Origin: JAQGMV01 sp963828715
GTDB taxonomy: Bacteria > Pseudomonadota > Gammaproteobacteria > Burkholderiales > SG8-41
Direction of reading: 5' to 3'
Assembly (NCBI GenBank): GCA_963828715.1
Contig: CAWHFX010000020.1
Coordinates: forward strand, 434,001 to 498,000
Length of the DNA stretch: 64,000 nucleotides
Within the stretch, counting starts at the first letter, position 1; each line of letters begins with the position of its first letter. The notes beneath the pieces were generated by a model. That model was not told the DNA's origin. It made no database searches and was given only the letters and a program-made list of their open reading frames with translations. Of this stretch, positions 16,961-25,940 are shown in pieces. The position numbers and the translations under genes were made by a program.

Positions 16961-18172
16961 TTAGCGCTGACCCGTCATGCGATCCCAGCCGTGGCGGACG
17001 GCTGCCTTGAATCGCTCCCACGTGCTGCCCGGATATCGCGTCTCCCAATCACGTCGCGCGGCGGCCTCGATGTCGTTCCAATTACGGTTGCGATAGCGTT
17101 CGTCGCTCGCGAGCGTCGAACCATAGCGATACGCGGGCTCGTAGTCCTCGTAGCGTCCGCCGGCGCTCGAGTAACTCGTCTGCCAGTCATTGCGGAAGTC
17201 GGCGGCGTAATCGTCGTACGTGCCGGTTCGCGGCGCCGAGCCCGTCATCGCTCCGGTGGTGCGATTCGTCCCCAGATGCTCCACGTCCACTTCGCCTTTC
17301 CGGACCACATCATTGACCGATTCGACCCGCTCGAAGACTTCCTTGGCGACCACCACCTCTTCGACCACGCGTGCCTGCTTGGCGACGATGGGTTCCTCGA
17401 CGGTTTCGCGCACCTCTATCGTACTGTCCTTGAAGGCAGCCATATCCGCATCGGTCGCCGGCCTGTCAGCCGGACGCCGCTCCACTCGCGCGTGCTCCTC
17501 GCGCAGGCGGACTTGCTCTTCCACCGGCCGCTCGGACATGTGTGTATAGATCCGAACGCCGCCGCGGTCACGCCGCCGCTTACCGACCTGCAATTCTTCG
17601 TTTACGACGGGAATCACCGTTTCGTCACTGCGTCCGACGTCCGGAGCGACACCACGATCCAGGCTCGTGTCCCTTGTCTCGCGGTCAAGGCCCGTCTCCC
17701 GGCGGAAAGCCGTGGCATCGCTGCCGGCCATCGCGGCGTCCGATGAAGCAGGACGCGCCGGGGAGCCCGCCCAACCCGTCTCGCGCCACGTGCTCGCGCG
17801 CTCGTCGATGTTGATCGCCCCACAACGATCCAGGACGTCGGCGACCCGGTCAGCCTCCGCCTCGTTTTCCGCATCCACCGTCACGACTGCACTGCCGCGG
17901 CGGAGGGCTTCCGAGTAGTAGGTCGCATCGTCGTGCGTGTCGTCGCCGCCGAAGAGCCGGCTGAAGAAACGACTGATGCGCTCGCCGAGTCCTTCATGCT
18001 CATGTGTGTAATTCGCGCGTGATTCCGCGCCAGCCGTCGCCGTCGCGCCTGCGTGCGTGTCGGACGTGACGTCGATCCTCGCGCGCGCGATGCCCGCGGT
18101 CGCAAGGTCCTCGACTGCGCGACGAGCGTCCGTTTCATTGTCGAATACAGCCACTACGGTGTTATAGGCCAT
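16961..18172 (-). CDS. Stress protein with GsiB/17M-like N-terminus and YsnF (DUF2382) domain
   Basis: A 403-residue hydrophilic protein in three parts. Residues 1-110 carry a general-stress-17M-like domain (YNTVVAVFDNETDARRAVEDL; SRFFSRLFGGDD). A central DUF2382/YsnF domain follows at about 180-300 (ETVIPVVNEELQVGKRRRDRGGVRIYTHM and EEPIVAKQARVVEEVVV). The C-terminal third has Trp/Tyr-rich motifs (DFRNDWQTSY, NWNDIEAAARRDWE, AAVRHGWDRM). The ribosome site AAGGAAA precedes ATG 18172. Such proteins are linked to stress response and PRC-barrel partners; the mechanism is unknown. A second DUF2382 gene lies 63 bases upstream on the same strand. Confidence 0.85.
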   Translation of the reverse strand: MAYNTVVAVFDNETDARRAVEDLATAGIARARIDVTSDTHAGATATAGAESRANYTHEHEGLGERISRFFSRLFGGDDTHDDATYYSEALRRGSAVVTVDAENEAEADRVADVLDRCGAINIDERASTWRETGWAGSPARPASSDAAMAGSDATAFRRETGLDRETRDTSLDRGVAPDVGRSDETVIPVVNEELQVGKRRRDRGGVRIYTHMSERPVEEQVRLREEHARVERRPADRPATDADMAAFKDSTIEVRETVEEPIVAKQARVVEEVVVAKEVFERVESVNDVVRKGEVDVEHLGTNRTTGAMTGSAPRTGTYDDYAADFRNDWQTSYSSAGGRYEDYEPAYRYGSTLASDERYRNRNWNDIEAAARRDWETRYPGSTWERFKAAVRHGWDRMTGQR

Positions 18173-18235
18173 GAGTTTCCTTTCAGGCGTAGGTTGCTTC
18201 GGACTGGCTCGGCGGGTTCTCGCGCAGCGGTGCTG

Positions 18236-18808
18236 CTAGCGCAATTTCCGCCGGACCGCTTCTGTTTGCCGGCGCTTCTCGTCGATCAGAGACTCTGCGG
18301 AGCGCCTGCTCGCAGAGGGCCGTTCGACGTCCGCCGGCGCGACTCGCGACCCGGGATCTTCGATGCGTTCCACATCCGCGCGCTCGCGCCGCAGCACGAC
18401 GCGTTGAGGATCGCGCACTTCCGACTTGCGCCGCGTGATCCGGATTTCTTCCTTGAGCACGAGTCGTTTTTCGACCACCAGCACTTCCTCGAGCACCGGG
18501 ACGATCATCGTGTCGCCTTCGTAGCGCACCGCGACGGGCGCATCGACGCGGCGATTTACGGCGACTCGTTCGACGTCAACGTCCTCGCGGAGGAGCGGAT
18601 GGTCAACACGTTCTTCGCGCTCCTCGACCGTCTTCTCAATGCGTACGCCGGCGCCCGTCTCGACGCGGCGTGTGCGAACATCGAGTTCCTCCTGGACGAT
18701 CGGGATGACTGCGCGCTCCTCCGAACGATCGGATGCGGTGAGAGACGGATGCTCGTCCGCGCGTGCGGGGCGGTTTCCCTGTCGTCGTGGGCGTTGAGGG
18801 GTGTTCAT
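18236..18808 (-). CDS. YsnF/AvaK (DUF2382) domain protein
   Basis: A 190-residue, highly charged protein dominated by one DUF2382 domain (AVIPIVQEELDVRTRRVETGAGVRIEKTV; MIVPVLEEVLVVEKRLVLKEEIRITRRKS). In this family two similar halves repeat the pattern I/V-P-V-x-E-E and K-x3-V-x-E-x-V. The tail is basic. It precedes, and is probably co-transcribed with, the larger stress protein that has the same domain, so the pair is likely a local duplication. No function is proven for the family. Confidence 0.82.
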   Translation of the reverse strand: MNTPQRPRRQGNRPARADEHPSLTASDRSEERAVIPIVQEELDVRTRRVETGAGVRIEKTVEEREERVDHPLLREDVDVERVAVNRRVDAPVAVRYEGDTMIVPVLEEVLVVEKRLVLKEEIRITRRKSEVRDPQRVVLRRERADVERIEDPGSRVAPADVERPSASRRSAESLIDEKRRQTEAVRRKLR

Positions 18809-19052
18809 CGTCGATGTCTACTCTGGATGTCGATTGCGTTCACGGGATCACGAAAAGGCTCGTGCTCGCTATGCATTGATCTGGCAACTTCGATGCCCGA
18901 AGGCGCTCCGATCACCAGCTGTCACCGAAATTTTTCGGCTCATATCGAAGCGGAGACGTCGCGCGCTGCACCTTCCCGGTTGCTTTCGTGCCATTTCGAG
19001 ATCGGCACGTGTGTTGCTGCCGAGCCTTCGTTCACATACGAGGGATACAGAC

Positions 19053-19598
19053 ATGTCCAAAGCGGTCTTCTGCATTGTCAGGTCCGAAGCGCTGGCGAAA
19101 GATATCGTCGAGAAGCTCAAGGTGATGGGTTTCTCCGGTAACGATATCTCGGTACTGCTGCCAGACCGTTCAGGAACCCGCGATTTCGCATACGAGCAAC
19201 ATACGAAGGCGCCCGAGGGTGCGACGGCCGGCGGACTGGTCGGCGGCACGGCCGGTGGCGTCGTTGGCTGGCTGGCCGGACTGGGTACGCTCGCCATTCC
19301 CGGCATCGGACCTTTCCTGGCGGCCGGTCCGCTCATGGCCGCGCTCGCAGGCGTTGCGATCGGCGGCACGACCGGAGGGCTGATCGGCGCGCTCATCGGC
19401 ATGGGCATCCCCGAGTTCGAAGCCAAGCGCTACGAAGGCAAGTTGCGCGAGGGCAACATCCTCATCTCCGTGCATACGGAGGATGCGAAGGAACGTGCGC
19501 GCGCGAAGGACGTATTCGACGTTGCGGGCGCGGAAGACATTTCCTATACGGGTGAAGCGACCGTGCCGAAAGAGAGCACCGTCACGTCCCGGAGCTGA
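19053..19598 (+). CDS. Glycine-zipper stress protein (general stress 17M-like)
   Basis: A 181-residue protein. The N-terminus (SKAVFCIVRSEALAKDIVEKLKVMGFSGNDISVLLPD) resembles the alpha/beta domain of general stress protein 17M. A glycine-rich hydrophobic middle at about residues 60-120 has repeated GG-x2-GG and GA-x-G steps and could form membrane-inserting glycine zippers. The end (ILISVHTEDAKERARAKDVFDVAGAEDISYTGEA) forms a second ferredoxin-like half. It is divergent from the two DUF2382 genes and so forms a stress cluster with them. Confidence 0.8.
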   Translation: MSKAVFCIVRSEALAKDIVEKLKVMGFSGNDISVLLPDRSGTRDFAYEQHTKAPEGATAGGLVGGTAGGVVGWLAGLGTLAIPGIGPFLAAGPLMAALAGVAIGGTTGGLIGALIGMGIPEFEAKRYEGKLREGNILISVHTEDAKERARAKDVFDVAGAEDISYTGEATVPKESTVTSRS

Positions 19599-19739
19599 GC
19601 GCGCGGGCGGAGCCCGGAAACTCTACGAACGGATGGTCGTAACAGAGCCGGGCGCGGGTTCGCCTCGCGGCCGGAACGGACTCGCTTATACTGGTTGTCG
19701 AGCCCTGACCCGCCGACAACCCTGTAGGGAGCGAGCCCG

Positions 19740-20414
19740 ATGAAACTCTACTATCACCCTGTATCGACGACCTGCCGGCCGATCGTCCATTTCGCTGCCG
19801 ACAGCGGCATCACGCTAGACCTTCAAGTGGTCGATCTTTTCAAGGGAGAGCATCTGCAGCCGCCGTTCGCCGCGGTGAATCCGAGCTGTTGCGTCCCTCT
19901 GCTCGAAGAGGGTGACTTTCGTCTCGGGGAGTGCTCCGCGATCCTCAAGTATCTGGCCGACACGGTGAAGTCTCCGGCCTATCCCGCCGAGCTGAAGCGC
20001 CGCGCGCGCGTGAACGAGCGCATGGACTGGTTCAATACGGGGCTCTACCGCGACCTCGGCTATGGGGTCATCTATCCGCAGGTGCTGCCCCATCTGCGCT
20101 ACGCGGACGCAGGGGTGCAGAAAGCGACCATGGCCGCCAGCGGAGAGCGTGCGAGACGATGGCTGGCGGTGCTCGACGAACACATCATCGGCACTTCCTC
20201 GTTCGTGTGCGGGGACGAGATCACGCTTGCCGACTATCTCGGCGCCGCTTACCTCACGGTAGGCGAGGTCATACATCTCGACTATTCAGCCTATCGCAAT
20301 ATCACGCGCTGGCTCTCGAACATGAAAGCTCGCCCGAGCTGGAGCCAGGTCAACGAAGGTTTCTACGCGTATTTCGTGGCGCCGTTCAAGGACACTGCTT
20401 TCGTCGGCCTGTGA
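19740..20414 (+). CDS. Glutathione S-transferase
   Basis: A 224-residue GST. The thioredoxin-fold N-terminus (KLYYHPVSTTCRPIVHFA) places a Ser/Cys cluster at the glutathione-activating position. Next come VNPSCCVPLLEEGDFRLGECSAILKYLAD, with the cis-Pro and the GSH-contacting GES-like loop, and an all-helical C-domain containing GDEITLADYLGAAYL. The ribosome site GTAGGGAGCG precedes ATG 19740. It should conjugate or isomerise electrophilic substrates with glutathione; the subclass is not certain (theta/beta-like). Confidence 0.9.
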   Translation: MKLYYHPVSTTCRPIVHFAADSGITLDLQVVDLFKGEHLQPPFAAVNPSCCVPLLEEGDFRLGECSAILKYLADTVKSPAYPAELKRRARVNERMDWFNTGLYRDLGYGVIYPQVLPHLRYADAGVQKATMAASGERARRWLAVLDEHIIGTSSFVCGDEITLADYLGAAYLTVGEVIHLDYSAYRNITRWLSNMKARPSWSQVNEGFYAYFVAPFKDTAFVGL

Positions 20415-20858
20415 GGGGGCGGCGCTCGCCGGAAGGCTCGTGCCTCGAACGTACTGGTTGAGGCCTCGCACATTTTGATGGAAATACTGACTGATCCCGG
20501 AATGACTCGTTCGCGGGAGCACGCGGACGGCGGAGCAGTGCCTGCCGCGGAGCGGGAGGTGCGACCCGGAAGCGGGCTAAGGCGCGCGCTTAGAACCGCG
20601 TGCTTATGCGCGCTTACGCCGTCGGATCCCCGCGAGCGGGCGCGTCGTAGGCTGGAAGAGGGGCCCCTTTGGGGATCTGACGCCGGAGACGCGCAAGGAT
20701 CGGCATTGAATCGACGCGCCAACGATCGGCTCCACGGTCGCATCCCGCAAGCGGGTCCCTGCTCCACGTTGCGCCGATCCCTCCTTCCTGGCTTCAGCGC
20801 GCCCGCTGCTCCGCAGCCCCCGCTCACCGAAATGGGGTGGTTCTAAAGAAGGCTTTCC
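20415..20858. other. Intergenic region between convergent genes
   Basis: A stretch of 444 bases with no supported gene between GST and the DUF5996 gene. Open frames exist on both strands but lack family sequence and ribosome sites. Its right end carries a small palindromic repeat, listed separately, with a second copy at 48733. Confidence 0.6.
20801..20830 (-). repeat. Palindromic repeat, copy A
   Basis: The stem GCTGC-TCC-GCAGC (20805-20817) is followed by CCCCGCTCACCGA. A near-identical copy at 48733-48761 has the stem GCCGC-TCC-GCGGC, so the T-A pair has become C-G with the fold kept. Both copies lie 27-28 bases beyond the stop of a minus-strand gene. Confidence 0.6.
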
Positions 20859-21779
20859 CTACCGTTCGAGCGCGGCGCGGTCCCAGCGGGCAAGGTCGGC
20901 GGCTGCGTCGTACGTCGTCTGCAGGAACTCGAGCAGCGTGTCGTCGGGTGATGCCGCGAGACGCACCGCGTCGTACGGCAGTATGAACTCGCGCAGATCG
21001 GTGCTGTAGAACGCGGGCGCGGGTTTCACCACCGCAGTGGAAAACCCCGCGGGCTCCGGATACGCATACGCGTAGAACGCGGCATGGGGCACGGGACCGC
21101 CGCCGGGCCAGAAGCCACAACTGCTCACTTCATGCGAGTAGGCTTCTCTCGCGACGCGATCGGGCAGATTCGGAACGCCGCCCGGATGCGCGGGCGCGGT
21201 ACGTCCCGAAAAACGCGTAACGGCGAGATCCGGAGCGCCCCAGAAGAAATGAACGGGGCTGCACTTGCCGATAAAGCGTGCACGAAAAAGCGTGAACACG
21301 CGATGCGACTGCACGAGCGCGCGCCAGAATCGATTCACGTACTCGCCGTCATAGGTCGCGTGTGTCTGGTCCTGGTCGAACGGGATCGCATCCGGAATTT
21401 CGTTCGGCATGAGCCGGATCATCACGGTTAATCCGAGTTTCCTCAGTTCCTCCATCAGCCGCGCGTAGAACGTCGCCACAGGCTGAGCTTCGAGTGCGAA
21501 GCCGCCGCGCATGCCGTCGGCAGTCGTGATCGACAGGGTGTGGTCGATGAAATCGAGCTCGATTTCGAAGACGCGATTGCCATAGGGGATCACGGACGTT
21601 GTGAGCCCTCGCGCACTCAAATGGAGCGCCACGTGCCAGGAGTGATTCACCCACGGGGACAGGGCCAGTCGCACCTTGCCCACGATCTGCAGGTACAGGT
21701 GCAGCGTGGCGTACGTGTCGCTCCATGCGGCGAGCGGCAGCGCGGGCCAGGCGTCGTTTGTCGAAGTCGTCGTAGCCAT
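20859..21779 (-). CDS. DUF5996-family protein
   Basis: A 306-residue protein with the DUF5996 pattern. It starts WPALPLAAWSDTYATLHLYLQIVGKVRLALSP, continues NHSWHVALHLSARGLTTSVIP, and contains CSPVHFFWGAPDLAVTRFSGR and a Trp/Gly/Pro-rich end (SSCGFWPGGGP, FYAYAYPEP). The conserved Trp, His and Arg residues look like an active or binding site, but the function is unknown. It diverges from the Bug receptor gene, with about 64 bases between starts. Confidence 0.85.
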   Translation of the reverse strand: MATTTSTNDAWPALPLAAWSDTYATLHLYLQIVGKVRLALSPWVNHSWHVALHLSARGLTTSVIPYGNRVFEIELDFIDHTLSITTADGMRGGFALEAQPVATFYARLMEELRKLGLTVMIRLMPNEIPDAIPFDQDQTHATYDGEYVNRFWRALVQSHRVFTLFRARFIGKCSPVHFFWGAPDLAVTRFSGRTAPAHPGGVPNLPDRVAREAYSHEVSSCGFWPGGGPVPHAAFYAYAYPEPAGFSTAVVKPAPAFYSTDLREFILPYDAVRLAASPDDTLLEFLQTTYDAAADLARWDRAALER

Positions 21780-21843
21780 CCCTCTTCAGCCCCTATCTTA
21801 CGTGCTGTATGCTCCCCGGTGTGTAAACGCGTCAGGAGCGGAT

Positions 21844-22824
21844 ATGCGAATCACGTTGTCGGCGAAATGCGCTGTGGCCATGTTCCCGGCGCTCGTCGCG
21901 TGCGCTCCCGCTTTCGGTGCCGAGCAGCGGTACCCGACGAAGCCCATTCGCTTCATCATCCCGACATCGCCCGGCGGTGGCTCGGACCTCGTCGCCGGCA
22001 TGCTGGGTCAGAAATACACCGCCGCGTGGGGACAGCAGGTAGTCATCGATCATCGTGCCGGTGCAGGCATGACGATCGGGATCGACCTTGCAGCCAAGTC
22101 CGCGCCCGACGGTTACACGCTCGTGCTCGTCAATCCGTCGCATGCCATCAACGCGACGCTCATGCCGAAGCTCCCGTACGACCCGGTGCGCGATCTCACG
22201 CCCGTCACCACCGTCGCCACGCAGCCATACGGGATGGTCGTATCGCAGCAACTGCCGGCGAAGACGGTGAAGGAGGTTATCGCCCTCGCAAAAGCGAAGC
22301 CGCGCGAGATCAACTATGCGTCATCCGGCAACGGATCGGCGTCGCATCTCGCGGGCGAGATGTTCGTCCGCATGGCAGGCGTGCAGATGACCCACGTCCC
22401 GTACAAAGGGACGGGCACTGTCATACCCGACCTCATCTCAAACCGCGTATCGGTGATGATCAATCCGATGCTGGCGCTCATCAATTACGTCAAGGCGGGC
22501 CAGCTGCGTGCGATCGCGGTGACATCGGCAAAACGTGTGAGCTCCATGCCGGATCTGCCGACGGTCGCCGAGGCCGGCGTACCGGGGTACGAAGCGATCT
22601 CGTGGTACATGGTTCTCGTGCCGTCGAAGACACCGTCCGCGATTGTGAACCAGCTTTACACCGAAAGCGCCAAAGCGATCCAGTCAGAGGACATGAGAGA
22701 CATGCTTACCCGTGCCGGCACCGAGCCGCTGGGTAGCAGCCCCAGCGCATCTGCGGAGTTTCTCAAAATCGAGATCGCACGATGGGGCAAGGTGATCAAG
22801 GAGGCCAACGTCAAGGTTGATTAG
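21844..22824 (+). CDS. Tripartite tricarboxylate transporter receptor (Bug/TctC family) 1
   Basis: A 326-residue periplasmic binding protein with a signal peptide (to about residue 22, APAFGA). Family motifs are YPTKPIRFIIPTSPGGGSDLVAG, VVIDHRAGAGMTIGID, TSAKR and PTVAEAGVPGYEA. Members bind a carboxylate and normally hand it to TctA/TctB permeases. The ribosome site CAGGAGCG precedes ATG 21844. No permease is nearby, so it is an orphan receptor. It heads a run with pfkA, an enolase-superfamily enzyme and two lactonase-like genes, which suggests a sugar acid or related ligand. Confidence 0.92.
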   Translation: MRITLSAKCAVAMFPALVACAPAFGAEQRYPTKPIRFIIPTSPGGGSDLVAGMLGQKYTAAWGQQVVIDHRAGAGMTIGIDLAAKSAPDGYTLVLVNPSHAINATLMPKLPYDPVRDLTPVTTVATQPYGMVVSQQLPAKTVKEVIALAKAKPREINYASSGNGSASHLAGEMFVRMAGVQMTHVPYKGTGTVIPDLISNRVSVMINPMLALINYVKAGQLRAIAVTSAKRVSSMPDLPTVAEAGVPGYEAISWYMVLVPSKTPSAIVNQLYTESAKAIQSEDMRDMLTRAGTEPLGSSPSASAEFLKIEIARWGKVIKEANVKVD

Positions 22825-22853
22825 GCGGCAATGCTTCAGGGATCGAGTTCGAT

Positions 22854-23822
22854 ATGAGAATCGGCATTCTGACGAGCGGCGGCGATGCACCGGGTATGAA
22901 CGCAGCGATCCGGGCGGCGACGCGAGCGGCACTCGCGCACGGTTGGGACGTATTCGGCGTCCACAACGGTTATGCGGGTCTTCTCGCGAACACCATCGAT
23001 CAACTGCACGCACGCGACGTGGGCGGCATTATCCAGCACGGTGGGACGGTGCTCGGCAGTGCGCGGTCTCCTGAGTTTCAGCAGGACTCGGGCATCCAGC
23101 TTGCGCAGCGCAATCTGCGCAAGCGCGGCATCGAAGCGCTTGTCGTGATCGGAGGCAATGGCTCGCAGAGCGGTGCATACCGGCTGGACAAGGCGGGTTT
23201 TCCAGTCGTCGGTATTGCTTCGACGATCGACAACGACCTTTACGGCACCGACATCACCATCGGTGTGGATACGGCGGTGAACCTCACGCTCGAAGCTGTC
23301 GACCGGTTGCGTACCACGGCTTCATCGCACCAGCGCGCGTTCCTGGTCGAGACGATGGGCCGCAATTGCGGATACATCGCGATGATGACGGGTATCGCGG
23401 GTGGCGCCGAGGTGATCGTCACGCCCGAATGCGAGGTGGAGCCGTACGACGTCGTCGAGCGGCTGTCAGCGGCATACAGCAGAGGGAAAACGCACGCGAT
23501 CGTGGTCGTTGCGGAAGGATCCAAGCACAATGCGCGCGCCATGATGGACTACTTCCACGAACATCGCGAGACCATCGGCTTCGGCCTGCGCGTCACCACG
23601 CTGGGACACGTCGTGCGCGGCGGCACGCCGACCGCGGCAGATCGCGTGCTCGCAACCCGTCTCGGGGCGGCAGCCGTGGAGCAACTCGCCCGTGGCGGCA
23701 GCGGTGTATTGATGGGGATGCTCTGCAATTCCATCGAGGCGACGCCGCTCGAGGAGATCGCCGGCAAGACGAAACCGATCAGCCGCGATCTGCTCGACCT
23801 CGCACGCATCCTCGCACAGTAG
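22854..23822 (+). CDS. pfkA: 6-phosphofructokinase (PfkA family)
   Basis: A 322-residue enzyme that should phosphorylate fructose 6-phosphate. Visible motifs are ILTSGGDAPGMNAAIR (phosphoryl-donor loop), STIDNDLYGTD (catalytic Asp near 126), VETMGRNCGYIA, TPECEVEP and LRVTTLGHVVRGGTPTAADR. The donor-site motif is GGNGS (100-104). The Gly at 103 fits ATP rather than pyrophosphate use, but the preceding Asp common in ATP enzymes (GGDGS) is Asn here. The gene follows the Bug receptor by 29 bases and may share its transcript. Confidence 0.88.
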   Translation: MRIGILTSGGDAPGMNAAIRAATRAALAHGWDVFGVHNGYAGLLANTIDQLHARDVGGIIQHGGTVLGSARSPEFQQDSGIQLAQRNLRKRGIEALVVIGGNGSQSGAYRLDKAGFPVVGIASTIDNDLYGTDITIGVDTAVNLTLEAVDRLRTTASSHQRAFLVETMGRNCGYIAMMTGIAGGAEVIVTPECEVEPYDVVERLSAAYSRGKTHAIVVVAEGSKHNARAMMDYFHEHRETIGFGLRVTTLGHVVRGGTPTAADRVLATRLGAAAVEQLARGGSGVLMGMLCNSIEATPLEEIAGKTKPISRDLLDLARILAQ

Positions 23823-23876
23823 AATTGCCGCGCACGGCAGGAGCCGTGTCTCGGACGAGGCTCGCGGGAGGGGACC

Positions 23877-24953
23877 ATGAAGATCAGAACCATCGACGTA
23901 TTCACGCTGGATGTTGCTACGCCGCCGCCGCGCAACACCTACTATCCGCACAACACCTATGTCTGCGCGCGCATCCACAGCGATGAAGGGCCGTCAGGGC
24001 TCGGTTATACGATGCTCGTCGGCGGCGATGGTGCGAGCTCCGTGCGGGCGTATCTGCAGGACAATCTCGTGCCGCGCCTCATCGGCGAAGACCCGGTCCA
24101 GATCGGAAAGCTCTGGCAAAAGATGTACGACGCCGATCGCGGCATCCGCAAGAAGGGGGTGCCGATGTATGCGATCAGCGCCATCGACATCGCTCTGTGG
24201 GACCTTCTCGGCAAGTCGCTCGGCCGTCCGCTCTGGCAGCTCTGGGGCGGCGTAAGCGATCGCGTGCCCGTCTACGGCGGCGGCGGCTTTCTGAGTTACA
24301 CGGTAGACGATCTCGTCAAGGAAGCCGAAGCGACCTTCGCGATCGGCTCGAAATACTACAAGATGAAGCTTGGCCAGCCTGACGTGATGACCGACGTGCG
24401 CCGTGTCGCCGCGTTGCGCAAGGCGATCGGCGACAGCCGGAAACTGCTGGTCGATGTGAACCAGCGCCTCGACGTGCACACGAACGTGCGGCTCGCGAAC
24501 CTGATCGAGCAGTACGACATCTTCTGGTACGAAGAGCCCGTGTACGCGGACAACATCTCTCAGTGCGCGGAAGTCGCCCGTCGTATCAACATCCCGGTCT
24601 CGACCGGAGAGAACGAATACACGCGCTATGGATTTCGCGACCTCGTCGAGCAGAAAGCGGCAGCGATACTCAACCCGGACATCATGCGGTGCGGCGGCTT
24701 CAGCGAGCTTCTGAAGATTTCGCATCTCGCAGCCGCCTACGACATCACGATCGCGCCGCACCTCGCGCCCGAATTGTCAGTGCACGTTCTGGCATCGATT
24801 CCCAACGCGCTGCTCCTCGAGTGGTCGATCACGCGCACGCCGGTATGGCGCGAAGATCCGGTCGTCGACAACGGCTACATGCGCGTGCCGACGCGTCCCG
24901 GTCACGGGATGGAGTTCAGCGAGGAAGCGCTGGCCAAGTACCTCGTGAAGTAG
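23877..24953 (+). CDS. Mandelate racemase/muconate lactonizing enzyme-family (enolase superfamily) protein
   Basis: A 358-residue barrel enzyme. The acid/base pair K162-x-K164 (YYKMKLG) is present, with metal ligands D193 (LLVDVNQR), E219 (WYEEPV) and E245 (STGENEY). D268 and the catalytic H295 (IAPHLAPELS) complete the mandelate-racemase-subgroup set. This layout is shared by acid-sugar dehydratases and cycloisomerases. The strong ribosome site GGGAGGGG precedes ATG 23877. Between pfkA and two SMP-30 genes, a sugar-acid dehydratase or lactone cycloisomerase is the likeliest role; the substrate is unknown. Confidence 0.9.
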   Translation: MKIRTIDVFTLDVATPPPRNTYYPHNTYVCARIHSDEGPSGLGYTMLVGGDGASSVRAYLQDNLVPRLIGEDPVQIGKLWQKMYDADRGIRKKGVPMYAISAIDIALWDLLGKSLGRPLWQLWGGVSDRVPVYGGGGFLSYTVDDLVKEAEATFAIGSKYYKMKLGQPDVMTDVRRVAALRKAIGDSRKLLVDVNQRLDVHTNVRLANLIEQYDIFWYEEPVYADNISQCAEVARRINIPVSTGENEYTRYGFRDLVEQKAAAILNPDIMRCGGFSELLKISHLAAAYDITIAPHLAPELSVHVLASIPNALLLEWSITRTPVWREDPVVDNGYMRVPTRPGHGMEFSEEALAKYLVK

Positions 24954-25033
24954 ACGCGCTGTTGTATGATCGCGGGCGTCCGATCAACACCGAACGAACG
25001 CGCGCCACGTCCGGCGCACATCAAAGGGAACTC

Positions 25034-25924
25034 ATGGAATTCGATATGGCCGCTCCGGGCTTCGAGCGCATCCTGCCGCGCGAAACGGAGCTCGAAGTGA
25101 TCGCGCACGACCTGTATTTCGGTGAAGGGCCTGTGTGGAACAGGCGCACCGGCGAGTTCTTCTGGGTCGATATCATCGGCGACACGATCTGGAAGCGCAC
25201 GCCGTCCGGCGGCAGGGAGATCGTAATGCGGCCGAGCTACAAGGCCGACGGCATGACATTCGATCAGCAGGGCCGATTGATCGTCGCGGGCTGGAGCTGG
25301 CGTCGTGTGTGGCGCATGGAGCTCGACGGCACGATCACCACCTTGTGTTCGCAATGGGACGGCAAGAAGCTCAATACGCCGAACGACATCATCGTGAAAT
25401 CGGACGGCGCGATCTACTTCACCGATCCGTCCGGCGCGCTCTTCAATGTCGAGATGCACGGCGACGACGTGCAACGATATCTGGATTTTCATGGCGTATT
25501 CCGGATCTCGCCATCCGGAGAGACCACGCTCGCAATCGAGGACTGCGTGTATCCCAACGGCCTCGCGTTCTCGCCCGACGAGTCGCTGCTGTATGTGAAC
25601 GACACGCGACAGAACCTGATCCGCGTATGGGACGTGCAGCCCGACGGCAGCGTCACGAACGCGCGGCTCTTTCACCAACTCGCAGGACCGGAGCCGGGCG
25701 TTGCGGACGGGATGAAGGTCGACACCGAAGGGAACGTCTACTGCACCGGGCCCGCCGGGGTGCACGTGATCGCACCCGACGGTTCTCTGCTCGGGCGATT
25801 GAAAATCCCCGGCCACACGACGAACATGGGCTGGGGCGACGCCGACTGGCGCGGGCTCTACATCACCACACTCTCCTCGGTTTTCCGGGTGAGGCTCGGC
25901 ATCCCCGGCATTGCTGTCTGGTAA
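25034..25924 (+). CDS. SMP-30/gluconolactonase-family lactonase
   Basis: A 296-residue six-bladed propeller. The metal ligands expected in SMP-30/gluconolactonases are all seen: E31 (YFGEGPVW), N117 (LNTPNDII), N175 (YPNGLAFSPDE) and D225 (VADGMKVD). It should hydrolyse a sugar lactone to the acid. ATG 25034 follows AAAGGGAA. It sits between an enolase-superfamily enzyme and a second propeller of the same family, with only 16 bases to the latter, so it is part of a sugar-acid/lactone operon. Confidence 0.9.
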   Translation: MEFDMAAPGFERILPRETELEVIAHDLYFGEGPVWNRRTGEFFWVDIIGDTIWKRTPSGGREIVMRPSYKADGMTFDQQGRLIVAGWSWRRVWRMELDGTITTLCSQWDGKKLNTPNDIIVKSDGAIYFTDPSGALFNVEMHGDDVQRYLDFHGVFRISPSGETTLAIEDCVYPNGLAFSPDESLLYVNDTRQNLIRVWDVQPDGSVTNARLFHQLAGPEPGVADGMKVDTEGNVYCTGPAGVHVIAPDGSLLGRLKIPGHTTNMGWGDADWRGLYITTLSSVFRVRLGIPGIAVW

Positions 25925-25940
25925 CCCGGAAAAATCCAAT

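Noticed and set aside
20476..20492. TTGATGGAAATACT as an FNR box downstream of the GST gene
   Set aside because: Only the first half-site matches, and no gene start follows.
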